Shown: positions 1 to 10,104 of the stretch, in pieces
Numbering within the stretch: position 1 is the stretch's first letter
Layout of the letters: the number at the start of each line of letters is the position of its first letter
NCBI RefSeq assembly: GCF_026262505.1
Contig: NC_067203.1
Coordinates: 26,083,411 to 26,147,410, forward strand
Direction of reading: 5' to 3'
Origin: Trichomonas vaginalis G3
Taxonomy: Eukaryota > Parabasalia > Trichomonadida > Trichomonadidae
Length of the DNA stretch: 64,000 nt
Made by a program: the position numbers and the translations under genes
The notes under the pieces: generated by a model
Told to the model about the DNA's origin: nothing
The model's database searches: none
The model's input: the letters and a program-made list of their open reading frames with translations, nothing else

Positions 1-932
1 CTTCTTCATCGTAATGAGCGTAAATGTTTTGTCATGATTTCTTCATCGTATATGTTTTGTCAAGACTTCTTCGTATATGTTTTGTCATGACTTCATCGTA
101 TATGTTTTGTCATGATTTCTTCGTAAATGTTTTGTCATGACTTCTTCATCGTAATGAGCGTAAATGATCCAAAAATAATGTTTATGTTAGAATGTTAGAT
201 CTAACACCTTTTCTAACATGTTTTCTAACATGGAGGATTTCATTAGATATAAATATTCTTCCTTCATTTCATTCTATACACAATTTACATCATAGACGAT
301 TTAATAGATATAATACTTTACTGTTTCATCTGATATAAACATTCTTCCTTCATTTCATTCTATACACAATTTACATCATAGACGATTTAATAGATATAAT
401 ACTTTACTGTTTCATCTGATATAAACATTCTTCCTTCATTTCATTCTATACACAATTTACATCATAGACGATTTAATAGATATAATACTTTACTGTTTCA
501 TCTGATATAAACATTCTTCCTTCATTTCATTCTATACACAATTTCTACATCATAGACGATTTAATAGATATAATACTTCTCATTTCCATATTTACTGATT
601 TATATTAATACATTATTTGTTGAATAGTATCCTAAAAATATTTGATGGACTTTAACTAAAATAATGTTTAGGGAAGAATATTTATATCTAATGAAATCCT
701 CCATGTTAGAAAACATGTTAGAAAAGGTGTTAGATCTAACATTCTAACATAAACATTATTTTTGGATCATTTACGCTCATTACGATGAAGAAGTCATGAC
801 AAAACATTTACGAAGAAATCATGACAAAACATATACGATGAAGTCATGACAAAACATATACGAAGAAGTCTTGACAAAACATATACGATGAAGAAATCAT
901 GACAAAAATTTACGCTCATTACGATGAAGAAG
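1..932. repeat. Large inverted repeat cut by window start
   Basis: Bases 1-263 read as the reverse complement of about 668-932, nearly base for base. The arms include the 25-bp repeat units, a palindromic GTTAGATCTAAC box and the flank reading ATTTTTGGATCATTTACGC. The left arm runs out of the window, so the true palindrome is longer. The loop (264-667) is unlike the arms and holds a separate tandem repeat. The orientation of the 25-bp arrays flips across this structure. It could be a real strand-switch point inside the Polinton-like element or an assembly foldback. Confidence 0.85.
271..600. repeat. 86-bp tandem repeat, about 4 copies
   Basis: The landmark ATTCTATACACAATTT starts at 271, 357, 443 and 529, exactly 86 bp apart. 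The unit also carries CATAGACGATTTAATAG and CATTCTTCCTTCATTTC. It forms the loop of the surrounding inverted repeat. No coding sense is seen. Confidence 0.9.
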
Positions 933-1179
933 TCTTGACAAAGCATATACGCTCATTACGATGAAGAAGTTTCGACAAATCATTTACGAAGAAATCATGA
1001 CAAAACATATACGATGAAGTTTCGACAAAACATGTACGATGAAGTTTCGACAAAACATTTACGATGAAGTCATGACAAAACATGTACGATGAAGAAATCA
1101 TGACAAAACATTTACGCTCATTACGATGAAGAAATCATGACAAAACATTTACGCTCATTACGATGAAAAATCATGAAAT

Positions 1180-1445
1180 TCATGAGGTGAGAAAAGAGGT
1201 GAGAAAAGAGGTGAGATCTCACCTCTTCACCTAAACATTATTTTTGGTCATTTACGCTCATTACGATGAAGAAATCATGACAAAACATATACGATGAAGT
1301 TTCGACAAAACATGTACGTTTAGTTTCGATGAAATCATGACAAAGCATGTACGATGAAATCATGAAAATTCAATGAGGTGAGAAAAGAGGTGAGAAAAGA
1401 GGTGAGATCTCACCTCTTCACCTAAACATTATTTTTGGATCATTT
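1180..1445. repeat. Two palindromic GTGAGATCTCAC boxes
   Basis: Two copies of a module within the array: CATGAGGTGAGAAAAGAGG, a second AGAAAAGAGGTG, the palindrome AGGTGAGATCTCACCT, then CTTCACCTAAACATTATTT and TTTACGCTCATTACGATG. The same module occurs near 4940, 9575, 28735 and 41680, several times next to a gene. It may be a regulatory or replication site of the element; its function is not known. Confidence 0.75.
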
Positions 1446-3043
1446 ACACTCATTACGATGAAGAAGTCTTGACAAAACATATACGATGAAATCATGACAA
1501 AATATACGTTCATGTTTGACAAAGCATATACGTTCATGTTTGACAAAGCATATACGATGAAGAAATCATGACAAAACATTTACGAAGAAATCATGACAAA
1601 ACATTTACGATGAAATCATGACAAAGCATATACGAAGAAGAAGTCATGACAAAACATTTACGAAGAAATCATGACAAAACATTTACGATGAAGAAATCAT
1701 GACAAAACATATACGTTCATGTTTGACAAAGCATATACGTTCATTCCGATGAAGAAGTTTCGACAAAACATATACGATGAAATCATGACAAAACATTTAC
1801 GATGAAGAAATCATGACAAAACATATACGTTCATGTTTGACAAAACATATACGCTCATTACGATGAAGAAGTTTCGACAAAACATATACGATGAAATCAT
1901 GACAAAACATTTACACTCATTACGATGAAGAAATCATGACAAAACATTGACGATGAAATCATGACAAAACATATACGATGAAGAAGTCATGACAAAACAT
2001 GTACGAAGAAATCATGACAAAACATATACAATGAAGAAGTTTCGACAAAACATATACGATGAAATCATGACAAAGCATATACGTTCATTACGATGAAGAA
2101 ATCATGACAAAACATTGACGATGAAATCATGACAAAACATATACGATGAAGAAGTCATGACAAAACATGTACGAAGAAATCATGACAAAACATATACAAT
2201 GAAGAAGTCATGACAAAACATATACGATGAAATCATGACAAAACATTTACACTCATTACGATGAAGAAATCATGACAAAACATTGACGATGAAATCATGA
2301 CAAAACATATACGATGAAGAAGTCATGACAAAACATGTACGAAGAAATCATGACAAAACATATACAATGAAGAAGTCATGACAAAACATTTACGATGAAA
2401 TCATGACAAAACATTTACACTCATTACGATGAAGTTTCGACAAAACATTGACGATGAAGAAGTCATGACAAATCATTTACGATGAAGAAATCATGACAAA
2501 TCATTTACGAAGAAATCATGACAAAACATATACAATGAAGAAATCATGACAAAGCATATACGATGAAGTTTCGACAAAACATTTACGCTCATGTTTGACA
2601 AAGCATATACGATGAAGTTTTGACAAAACATTTACGATGAAGAAGTCATGACAAATCATTTACGATGAAGAAGTCATGACAAATCATTTACGATGAAGAA
2701 ATCATGACAAATCATTTACGAAGAAATCATGACAAAACATATACAATGAAGAAATCATGACAAAGCATATACGATGAAGTTTCGACAAAACATTTACGAT
2801 GAAGAAGTCATGACAAATCATTTACGATGAAGAAATCATGACAAATCATTTACGAAGAAATCATGACAAAACATATACAATGAAGAAATCATGACAAATC
2901 ATTTACGATAAAATCATGACAAATCATATACGTTTAGTTTCGATGAAATCATCATGACAAAGCATATACGATGAAGTCATGACAAATCATTTACGATGAA
3001 GTTTGACAAAACATATACGTTCATGTTTGACAAAACATGTACG

Positions 3044-3412
3044 ATGAAATCTATGAACATAATAATATTTCAAACCAGGAGCCAAATTCTTGCGATTTTC
3101 ATATGGAATCTCTTCTCTCGGTTTTTCGAGGGAAACAATCATATGAAATCATTTACACTCGTTACGATGAAATCTATGAACATAATAATATTTCAAACCA
3201 GGAGCCAAATTCTTGCGATTTTCATATGGAATCTCTTCTCTCGGTTTTTCGAGGGAAACAATCATATGAAATCATTTACACTCGTTACGATGAAATCTAT
3301 GAACATAATAATATTTCAAACCAGGAGCCAAATTCTTGCGATTTTCATATGGAATCTCTTCTCTCGGTTTTTCGAGGAAACAATCATATGAAATCATTTA
3401 CACTCGTTACGA
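3044..3412. repeat. 123-bp tandem repeat, 3 copies
   Basis: Three units start at 3044, 3167 and 3290 (ATGAAATCTATGAACATAAT), 123 bp apart and almost identical. The length is 41 codons, so two plus-strand frames stay open through all three units. The unit is not built from the 25-bp repeat around it and looks like an amplified piece of other sequence. I do not recognise a product. Confidence 0.88.
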
Positions 3413-3879
3413 TGAAGAAGTCATAACAAAACATATACGAAGAAATCTTGACAAAACATATACGTTCATGTTTGACAAACATTTACGAAGAAATCTTGAC
3501 AAAACATATACGTATGTTTGACAAAACATTTACGAAGTCTTGACAAACATCGTTCAGTTTGACAAACATTACGATGAAGTATGACAAAACATTTACGATG
3601 AAGTCTTGACAAAACATTTACGATGAAGTCTTGACAAAACATTTACGATGAAGATGACAAAACATTACGATGAAGTCTTGACAAAACATTTACGATGAAG
3701 TCATGACAAACATTTACGATGAAGTATGACAAATTTACGATGAAGTCATGACAAAACATTTACGTTCATGTTTGACAAAAATATACGTTCATTACGATGA
3801 AATCATGACAAAACATATACGAAGAAGTTTTGACAAACATATACGAAGAAGTCATGACAAAACATTTACGATGAAGTTT

Positions 3880-3995
3880 ATTTCCTGGACTGTTGTCTAA
3901 ATGTCATGTTGTCAGTAATTTTAAGAGAAGTTAATTAACCTGGTAGCACATGGTAACATGGTAATGGGTAACAGTGAAAACATTAACGTAAACAT
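3880..3995. repeat. Single TTAATTAACCTGG repeat unit
   Basis: One copy of the unit that is tandem at 34730-35380 and 39370-40000: TGTCTAAATGTCATGTTGTC, AGAAGTTAATTAACCTGG, then CACATGGTAACATGGTAA. It separates the array from the KilA-N remnant. Confidence 0.8.
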
Positions 3996-4004
3996 TATTT
4001 TTGC

Positions 4005-4215
4005 TGAATTCAACAACAAAATGAACGAGGTCAGGATGTATGCAAATACCTTTGAATTCATTCATAACGCCTTAGTAAGATCATAAAATGTTTGTTTTGA
4101 GGTTGAGCCACTTTTGGCTCGACCGTATTCTTTCAACCAAAACTCAAGAATTTTCCTGCGTGAATTTTGTATAAAACACCGCCTGAATTCAGACGGTTGT
4201 TATATTCTTCACAAA
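4005..4215 (-). pseudogene. KilA-N gene remnant of Polinton-like copy A
   Basis: About 4010-4155 is the reverse complement of the 3' half of the KilA-N gene at 41788-42180, including the stretch encoding FWLKEYGQ and GSTSK. About 4130-4215 resembles 41573-41640, a flank of that same gene, so the region is a rearranged fragment. KilA-N is a DNA-binding domain common in large DNA viruses and phages. This is a fossil with no full domain left. Confidence 0.75.
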
Positions 4216-5105
4216 ACATTTACGTTCATTACGATGAAATCATGACAAAACATATACGAAGAAGTCTTGACAAAACATTTACGATGAAATCATGACAAAA
4301 CATTTACGCTCATTACGATGAAGAAGTCTTGACAAAACATGTACGATTAAATCATGACAAAACATATACGATTAAATCATGACAAAACATTTACGATGAA
4401 ATCATGACAAAACATTTACGATGAAGAAGTCATGACAAAACATGTACGATGAAATCATGACAAAACATGTACGATGAAATCATGACAAAACATATACGAT
4501 GAAGAAGTCATGACAAAACATATACGATGAAATCATGACAAAACATATACGAATAAGTTTTGACAAAACATAAACGAAGAAATCATGACAAAACATATAC
4601 GATGAAATCATGACAAAACATATACGATTAAATCATGACAAAACATATACGAAGAAGTCTTGACAAAACATGTACGATTAAATCATGACAAAACATTTAC
4701 GATGAAATCTATGACAAAACATGTACGATGAAGTCATGACAAAACATATACGATGAAGTCATGACAAAACATATACGATTAAATCATGACAAAACATATA
4801 CGATGAAATCTATGACAAAACATGTACGATGAAGTCATGACAAAACATATACGCTCATTACGATGAAGAAGTCTTGACAAAACATGTACGATGAAGAAGT
4901 CATGAAAGTTCATGAGGTGAGAAAAGAGGTGAGAAAAGAGGTGAGATCTCACCTCTTCACCTAAAATATATTTTTGGATCATTTACGCTCATTACGATGA
5001 AAAAGTCTTGACAAAACATTTACGATGAAGTCATGACAAAACATTTACGATGAAATCATGACAAAACATAAACGATGAAATCATGACAAAACATTTATGT
5101 TATAC
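4215..5105 (-). repeat. 25-bp repeat array, second block of copy A
   Basis: This continues the repeat unit seen at 800-3890 (ATGACAAAACATATACGATG and relatives, with a GATTAAATC variant). It ends with a palindromic GTGAGATCTCAC module at about 4905-4985. No gene is seen. Confidence 0.9.
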
Positions 5106-5169
5106 AGTAATGTTAGTCATGAATGTTTGTCCTACGTGTTGGCGTTAGTGTTGAAAAATAATGTTTGTC

Positions 5170-5872
5170 CTACATGAAGCCGTACAAGCGTTTGAATTTG
5201 TTTATGAATAAGATTACTCTCTTGTTTTCTGTATCTATCATACAAACATAAGCAGCACCTGTTTTTGTAAAGTTTATATGAAGTTTTCGATAGTTAAGAC
5301 CTGTATAATAATAGAATGCGTCCTCATTCTCAACATAATAGTAGAACTCAAACGAATGCTTACCATAATCTGTTATTTCAACAGCTTCGTCAGATATTTC
5401 ATCAACGAACTCATAAACTATATCGCCATACTTGCTTTTATTTCTATTGTTTTCAGATTTAGAACACCAACGAAGGTTTGAGATTCTGTTGTCCGTTCTA
5501 TCATGATTTATATGGTCTATTTCTTTCAAATTGTTTGGATTTTCAATCCACTGTTCTGCAATAATTCTATGCTTTAAGTATTTTGTTGTTTAAACTAAGC
5601 ACAATATAACCATAATTATTTAAGCATTCACTCATAATATGTTTGTCTTTCTTTCGACGAATAGTAAAAGGATATGTCGTACAAATCTCATAATCTTCAT
5701 GATTTCTCAATGTTTCCCATTGAGTTTGTTCCCCACTAACGTTCTCATTGACGTCCTCAATATCTTCTTCCTCACTGAACTCGTCAATATTTTCACTAGC
5801 TCCTTCTGTAATGTTTTCATCGGCATTGTCATTGACTTCTTCTGTAATGTTAGATGTTGTTGTTTCGCTCAT
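5170..5872 (-). pseudogene. HNH/NUMOD4-type endonuclease gene, broken
   Basis: The downstream part carries the HNH-type signature EIDHINHDRTDNRISNLRW followed by a Ser/Asn/Arg-rich stretch. The upstream part carries an acidic leader and a NUMOD4-like W-x-T-x-NHEDYEI segment. Families with this layout are free-standing HNH nucleases of viruses and phages. The sister gene at 42527-43231 looks whole and is almost identical. This copy is broken in one or two places. It is divergent from the helicase gene at 5961, with about 90 bp between them. Confidence 0.8.
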
Positions 5873-5960
5873 GTTCTTTCACTAATGTTAAAAAGTTATG
5901 TTGTACGAATTTTGAACAGAATTTAGAGCAGTTATGAAACAATGAAGTATTTTTACGCTA
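5873..5960. promoter_or_regulatory. Divergent promoter region, HNH / helicase
   Basis: An 88-bp spacer separates the HNH start (minus strand) from the helicase start (plus strand), so it must serve both. It contains TCACTAATG next to the HNH start and an AATGAAGTATTTTTACGC stretch on the helicase side. The same spacer is kept at about 42440-42526 in the inverted copy. Confidence 0.45.
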
Positions 5961-8502
5961 TTGAAAGGAACTATGAGAGTGAAGTACATGACAGCAATGA
6001 CAAAAGGAACTAATATCAAACCTAATGAAATCGCTCACGAGGACATAGAGTTTAACAAGTACTTTGTGGAGTATCTTATAAGTGAAGAGTATGTAAGACC
6101 TTACTTCATGTTTGACAGCATGAATGAGGATGTTATTTCATGGTTAAAGAATATAAGCAATGTTTTCGGTAAGTACGTCATAGATGACAAAGGTCTTGTT
6201 GTATTTTATGAGACAGCAATACGAACACGGGAACTAATGGATATTATGCACTCAACAGCAAAGAAAGGATTTAGTACTATTGGCATGAATGAACATTGCA
6301 GGAATGACATATACAACCTATGCTCACGAAAGCCTTACACAAAAGCAATACAAATGATAGAACATAAGTGTCTAAGGTCAGCAAATGAAATCATTACTGT
6401 CAGTGGTTATGAAAGAACTGTTAGCAAAGATGAGTGGAAACAGCTATTCATATTAAGGAAGGACGTTGCTGAACTAGTTAAACCTGTTGCACAAACATTG
6501 TTTCAGATAAGACCAGCAATGACTAAGAACCCTTTGACCTTAGTCAATGAGACCATAGAGGTTGAACATAATGACATGAAAGAACTAGGAATGAATGAGA
6601 GAAGTTGTGAAGGATGTTTGAGTCAAAACACATGGTTCTTCAGAGCTGTTAAAAAACTTAGTAAAGAACGACAGAAATATTTTATAGAGAAGTATTGCAA
6701 AGGATGTGTAAATGAATTGCTTGAAATAGAACTTAGAGACACTTTCACACTAAAGGACTTGAGGAAAAATAAGTACATGAGTGAGGACGGTATTGACATA
6801 GCTAGTGTTATAAATGACTTAAGAAGATGTGTTGTCGTTATTGACGGAGCACGTATGACATATCTAGTGAAAGATTATGATGGAATACGAGACACAACAA
6901 CACTTGTGTCAGTAGATAGCAAGGAATTCAATAAGCTCATGAAGAGTATTTATGTAGGACGTATTGAGGAGAAGGATGTGAACGCACTGATGATTTATGA
7001 AGCGGGTCAGAACAAGAACTATCTTATGAAGTCAGGCATGAGATTCTTTGACGAAAGAGATGACATTTACAGCTATTTCAGAGGATATGAGTATGAGGTA
7101 CTGAATGAAGTAGATGAAAGCGTTATTGAAGGATATTTGAAACATGTTCACGATGTCATATGTAATGAGGATGAAGAACTTTATGAGTATGTTTTGAACT
7201 GGTTCGCCTACATCGTTCAAAATCCTTGTGGAAAGACTGGAACAGTACTTTTGTTAATAGGAAAGCAAGGAACTGGTAAGAATGTATTTAGTAATGTTCT
7301 ATGCGAGCTCATTAGCAAGTACGCCAACAATAATATAACGGCAATAGAGAATGTGGTTGGTAGATTCAATGCTGCTATTGAGAACATGAAGCTCATCGTA
7401 TGCAATGAACTAAGCTCATGCGATACGTCTAAGGTCATGAACCACGACGCACTAAAGTCAATAGTAACAGAGACTCAGTTGGACTTAAATCAGAAGTGTC
7501 AGCCAGTAAGAAAGATAGAGAATGTTTGTAATATCATCATGATATCTAACAACTTCAACTCAGTAAAGATTGACAAAGACGACAGAAGATTTGTTGTCAT
7601 TGACGTAAGCAGCAGATACAAAGGAAATTACGAATATTTCTCAAATCTCATTGAAAGCTTTAATGAAGAGTTTTATTCAAACTTACTGACGTATTTCATG
7701 AAGGAAAGATTTAAGTGAATTTGATGTAAGGAAGATACCATTCACCAGGGCTAAACAAGAACTCATCGAAATGAACAAAACACCTTACCAAATGTTTTAC
7801 GAGGAGTTCTATGAAAAGTTTGTATCCGGATGGAATTGTACAGAGTGCTACAGAAGATATAAAGAATTTGCGAAGGAGAATGAATTCTTTGCATGTAGTT
7901 CAAATGTATTTGGTGGCAAGATGAGAGAATTTGTGAAAAGAAGTAGAAAGCGAGACGGTTCTGCAAGAAGTTATATTTACGAAGCAAGTATGTTATTAGA
8001 AGGTCGTGGAAAGAAAGAAACAGTGAATTATGAGGAAGTGCTTGAAAAATTCATGGAGTACATGGGAAGCAATATAACATACAACAAAGACATATACAGT
8101 GAGTTTAAGTACTACTGTGAACAGCATGAGATTGAAGTAATGAGTAAAGGAGACTTTGAAACGCTTATGAAAGACAGTAAGGAGGTCGTTCATGAGAACA
8201 GTGTTGAAATAGTTCATGAGAACAGTGAGGAGGTCATACATGAGAACAGTGTTGAAATAGTTCATGATGTCGTTCGTGAAGAAGCCATTGCAACAAAGAA
8301 TGATATAAAGGATTTCATAGAACTTAACAAGGAGGAGTTTAAAGAAGGCTATGAAGTGAAAAGATGTGAAGAAGATTTCTTGGCGTATTTGAAGAAAAAG
8401 AGACTAAAGCCAATGGCTCAAAATAAGTTTCAATCGATGTTTGAAAAGAAACGTTTGAGCTATGGTGGTGTAAGAAGCACATATTACTTTGTTAAGAAGT
8501 GA
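5961..8502 (+). pseudogene. Polinton-like superfamily-3 helicase/primase gene, broken
   Basis: The first open part (about 585 residues) has an SF3/D5-type helicase core in its last 200 residues: Walker A GKQGTGKN, Walker B-like LIVCNEL, and a sensor segment ending in IMISNN before a DDRRFVV motif. Upstream are Cys-containing segments typical of D5-like N-terminal regions, with no clear primase motif. The last part (from about 7771) is a helical, Lys/Glu-rich tail with repeated HENSVEIVH-like units and probably belongs to the same gene. The role in the family is DNA unwinding during element replication. Start: the Met of MTAMTKGT (about 5988) is shared with the copy near 42.4 kb and may be the true one. 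About one break. Confidence 0.75.
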
Positions 8503-8790
8503 GGACATTTATTTTTGTCGTTAGTGTTGGAGTTTTGTATTTGTTGTTAGTGTTTGTCATTTTGTGCTGAGGTTAGTACTTGTCGTTAGTGTTGGAGTTT
8601 GTGTTGGAGTTTGTGTTTGTTGTTAGTGTTTGTCATTTGTGCTGAAGTTAGTACTTGTCGTTAGTGTTGGAGTTTGTGTTTGTCATTTGTGCTGAAGTTT
8701 GTGTTGGAGTTTGTGTTTGTCATTTGTGCTGAAGTTTGTGTTGGAGTTTGTGTTTGTTGTTAGTGAGAGAATAAATTAAATCATGAACTT
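8503..8790 (+). repeat. GT-rich short tandem repeats at inner edge of TIR
   Basis: Imperfect repeats of GTTAGTGTTGGAGTTTGTG and GTCATTTGTGCTGAAGTT follow the helicase gene. The mirror copy at 29545-29605 has only about 60 bp of it, so unit number differs between copies. Confidence 0.75.
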
Positions 8791-8794
8791 TGCC

Positions 8795-9075
8795 ATGGTC
8801 TCTGTCCCTAGTAGTTTTCATTAAGTTCTGGAAATAATGAAAGTCATAAACTTTGCCATGGTCTCTGTCCCTAGTAGTTTTCATTATCTCACAGAGTTAA
8901 TGAAAGTCATACTTTCTATCAGATGAAGCATGCAGATGAACATAATGAAAGTTAGTGGGTTTGCCACGAGTTATGAATAAAATATTGGCATATTAGATGA
9001 GATAGCTGATGAAACAGATGAAGATAAATTAAATCTTGGACTTTGCCACACTCTGTCCCTAGTTCCTCAAAATCC
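8795..9075 (+). repeat. Direct repeats with CTTTGCCATGGTCTCTGTCC core
   Basis: Two near-identical copies (about 8795-8830 and 8850-8885) of CTTTGCCATGGTCTCTGTCC followed by CTAGTAGTTTTCATTA, plus a third weaker copy at about 9040-9065. They recur in the mirrored TIR (29250-29525). They lie upstream of the two TIR genes. A role as protein-binding or replication sites is only a guess. Confidence 0.7.
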
Positions 9076-9297
9076 TTGACAACGTTGCTTAGAAATTTTG
9101 GTTCAAAACCTCATCTGATTTTAATCTGTTATGCTACCTGTTAAGTTTCGCGAGATTATAAATGTCATGGAGTTATATAAAAAGGAGGGACAGCTAGGGA
9201 CACTGGAAGTACTTGTAAGGCTATCTGTTAAGATTGCATGAAATACTAAAAAGTCATGAAATCCATTATCGCTGTGCTAGCTTCACCTTAGAGTAAA

Positions 9298-9534
9298 ATG
9301 ACGACTAAAGTCACTGAAGCAATGAAACAAAAGTTCTTGGTAGAATACATTAAATCAGGAACTATTCCGGAAGGTTTTTACATTCATACTATGAAGGATG
9401 GTAGAGTTCAGTTTAGAAAGATAAAGCAACCATTAGATAAAGAAGGTATATTAAGGAAGATTAAACTTCATGAGGACAACATTGCTGAACTTAGGAAGAA
9501 GTTAGAAGAGTTGGAGAAAGGAAGAGAGTTATAA
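9298..9534 (+). CDS. 78-residue TIR-encoded protein, copy A
   Basis: I do not recognise this small protein. It is basic and highly charged. The N-terminal part (MTTKVTEAMKQKFLVEYIKS) looks helical, the middle (GFYIHTMKDGRVQFRKI) could be a short beta hairpin, and residues 50-76 (LRKIKLHEDNIAELRKKLEE) look like a coiled coil. The inverted TIR copy at 28774-29010 encodes the same protein with only about three substitutions, which argues it is a real gene of the element or that the TIRs are homogenised. It ends in TAAA. A GTGAGATCTCAC box follows. Confidence 0.6.
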   Translation: MTTKVTEAMKQKFLVEYIKSGTIPEGFYIHTMKDGRVQFRKIKQPLDKEGILRKIKLHEDNIAELRKKLEELEKGREL

Positions 9535-9539
9535 AACAA

Positions 9540-9605
9540 TGAATTCAAGTGGGTGAAAAAACAGGTGAAAAAAGAGGTGAGATCTCACCACTTCACCTAA
9601 ATTTA
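9540..9605. repeat. Palindromic GTGAGATCTCAC box in TIR
   Basis: AGAGGTGAGATCTCACCAC lies between the two TIR genes, followed by CTTCACCTAAATTTATTTT. It is the same module as in the arrays; the mirror copy is at 28680-28765. It sits upstream of the 9687 gene, so it could act on that gene or end the previous one. Confidence 0.6.
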
Positions 9606-9686
9606 TTTTTGTGCTATGTTTTCATACGTGTGAGGGTGGTGAGATCATTTATTTTTTATTTTATTTTTAAGTTTATTTTTATGTAA

Positions 9687-10007
9687 ATGACGAAAACTAT
9701 TGAGATAACAAACTACAACGGTCATGAGTTCAAGAATTTGTTCTTCGTTCCTCGTGAAAATACATTCTATCAGATACGAGGGAGAAAGGGTAAAGTTAGT
9801 TTGAGCGTTTATGAAGGAATGAAGAATGGAAAGTTTATACAAGCATACGATACAAACGGTAAACGTGTTTCATTAGCTTTGTCAAAACTTACAGGTATAA
9901 ACTATGACAGTGATTTTGACCTATATGAAGAAGAAAGTGAGTCAGAAGATTATGAGCTGTTATATGAAGCACAGCAATGGGAGGAGTTGCAATACTTTTG
10001 TAAGTGA
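9687..10007 (+). CDS. 106-residue TIR-encoded acidic-tail protein, copy A
   Basis: Not recognised. The protein starts MTKTIEITNYNGHEFKNLFF, has a basic middle with QIRGRKGKVSLSVY, then a very acidic tail (residues 78-93, DFDLYEEESESEDYEL). The pattern of short beta-like strands suggests a small beta-rich domain. The inverted copy at 28301-28621 differs at about four residues, clustered at EGMK/DYKH. A third, truncated copy lies at 61832-61965. A long T/A-rich run precedes the ATG. Likely an accessory protein of the Polinton-like element. Confidence 0.6.
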   Translation: MTKTIEITNYNGHEFKNLFFVPRENTFYQIRGRKGKVSLSVYEGMKNGKFIQAYDTNGKRVSLALSKLTGINYDSDFDLYEEESESEDYELLYEAQQWEELQYFCK

Positions 10008-10104
10008 GAACGTTTATTTTTACATTAGTGAAGTCATTAGTGGTTGGCGGTTTGTAAATATTTAAGGTTAAGTTAGTGTTGTCGTTTGTGTTGTAAAATA
10101 TACG

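Larger units (their letters stand above)
800..3890 (-). repeat. Polinton intergenic array of about 25-bp repeats
   Basis: More than a hundred degenerate copies of a unit around ATGACAAAACATWTACGATG follow each other, with insertions of GAAGAA and of GTTCATGTTTGAC. On the minus strand the unit reads CGTAAATGTTTTGTCATGAC. Each unit holds the small palindrome GTCATGAC or ATCATGAT. The same array family fills gene-free parts of the other Polinton-like copies here (29.6, 35.7, 43.5 and 48-61 kb). Short open frames in it are repeat artefacts. Confidence 0.92.

Noticed and set aside
800-3890. A CRISPR-like look of short regular repeats.
   Set aside because: Units are directly adjacent with no unique spacers, the repeats vary, and the genome is eukaryotic. 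This is a tandem satellite.
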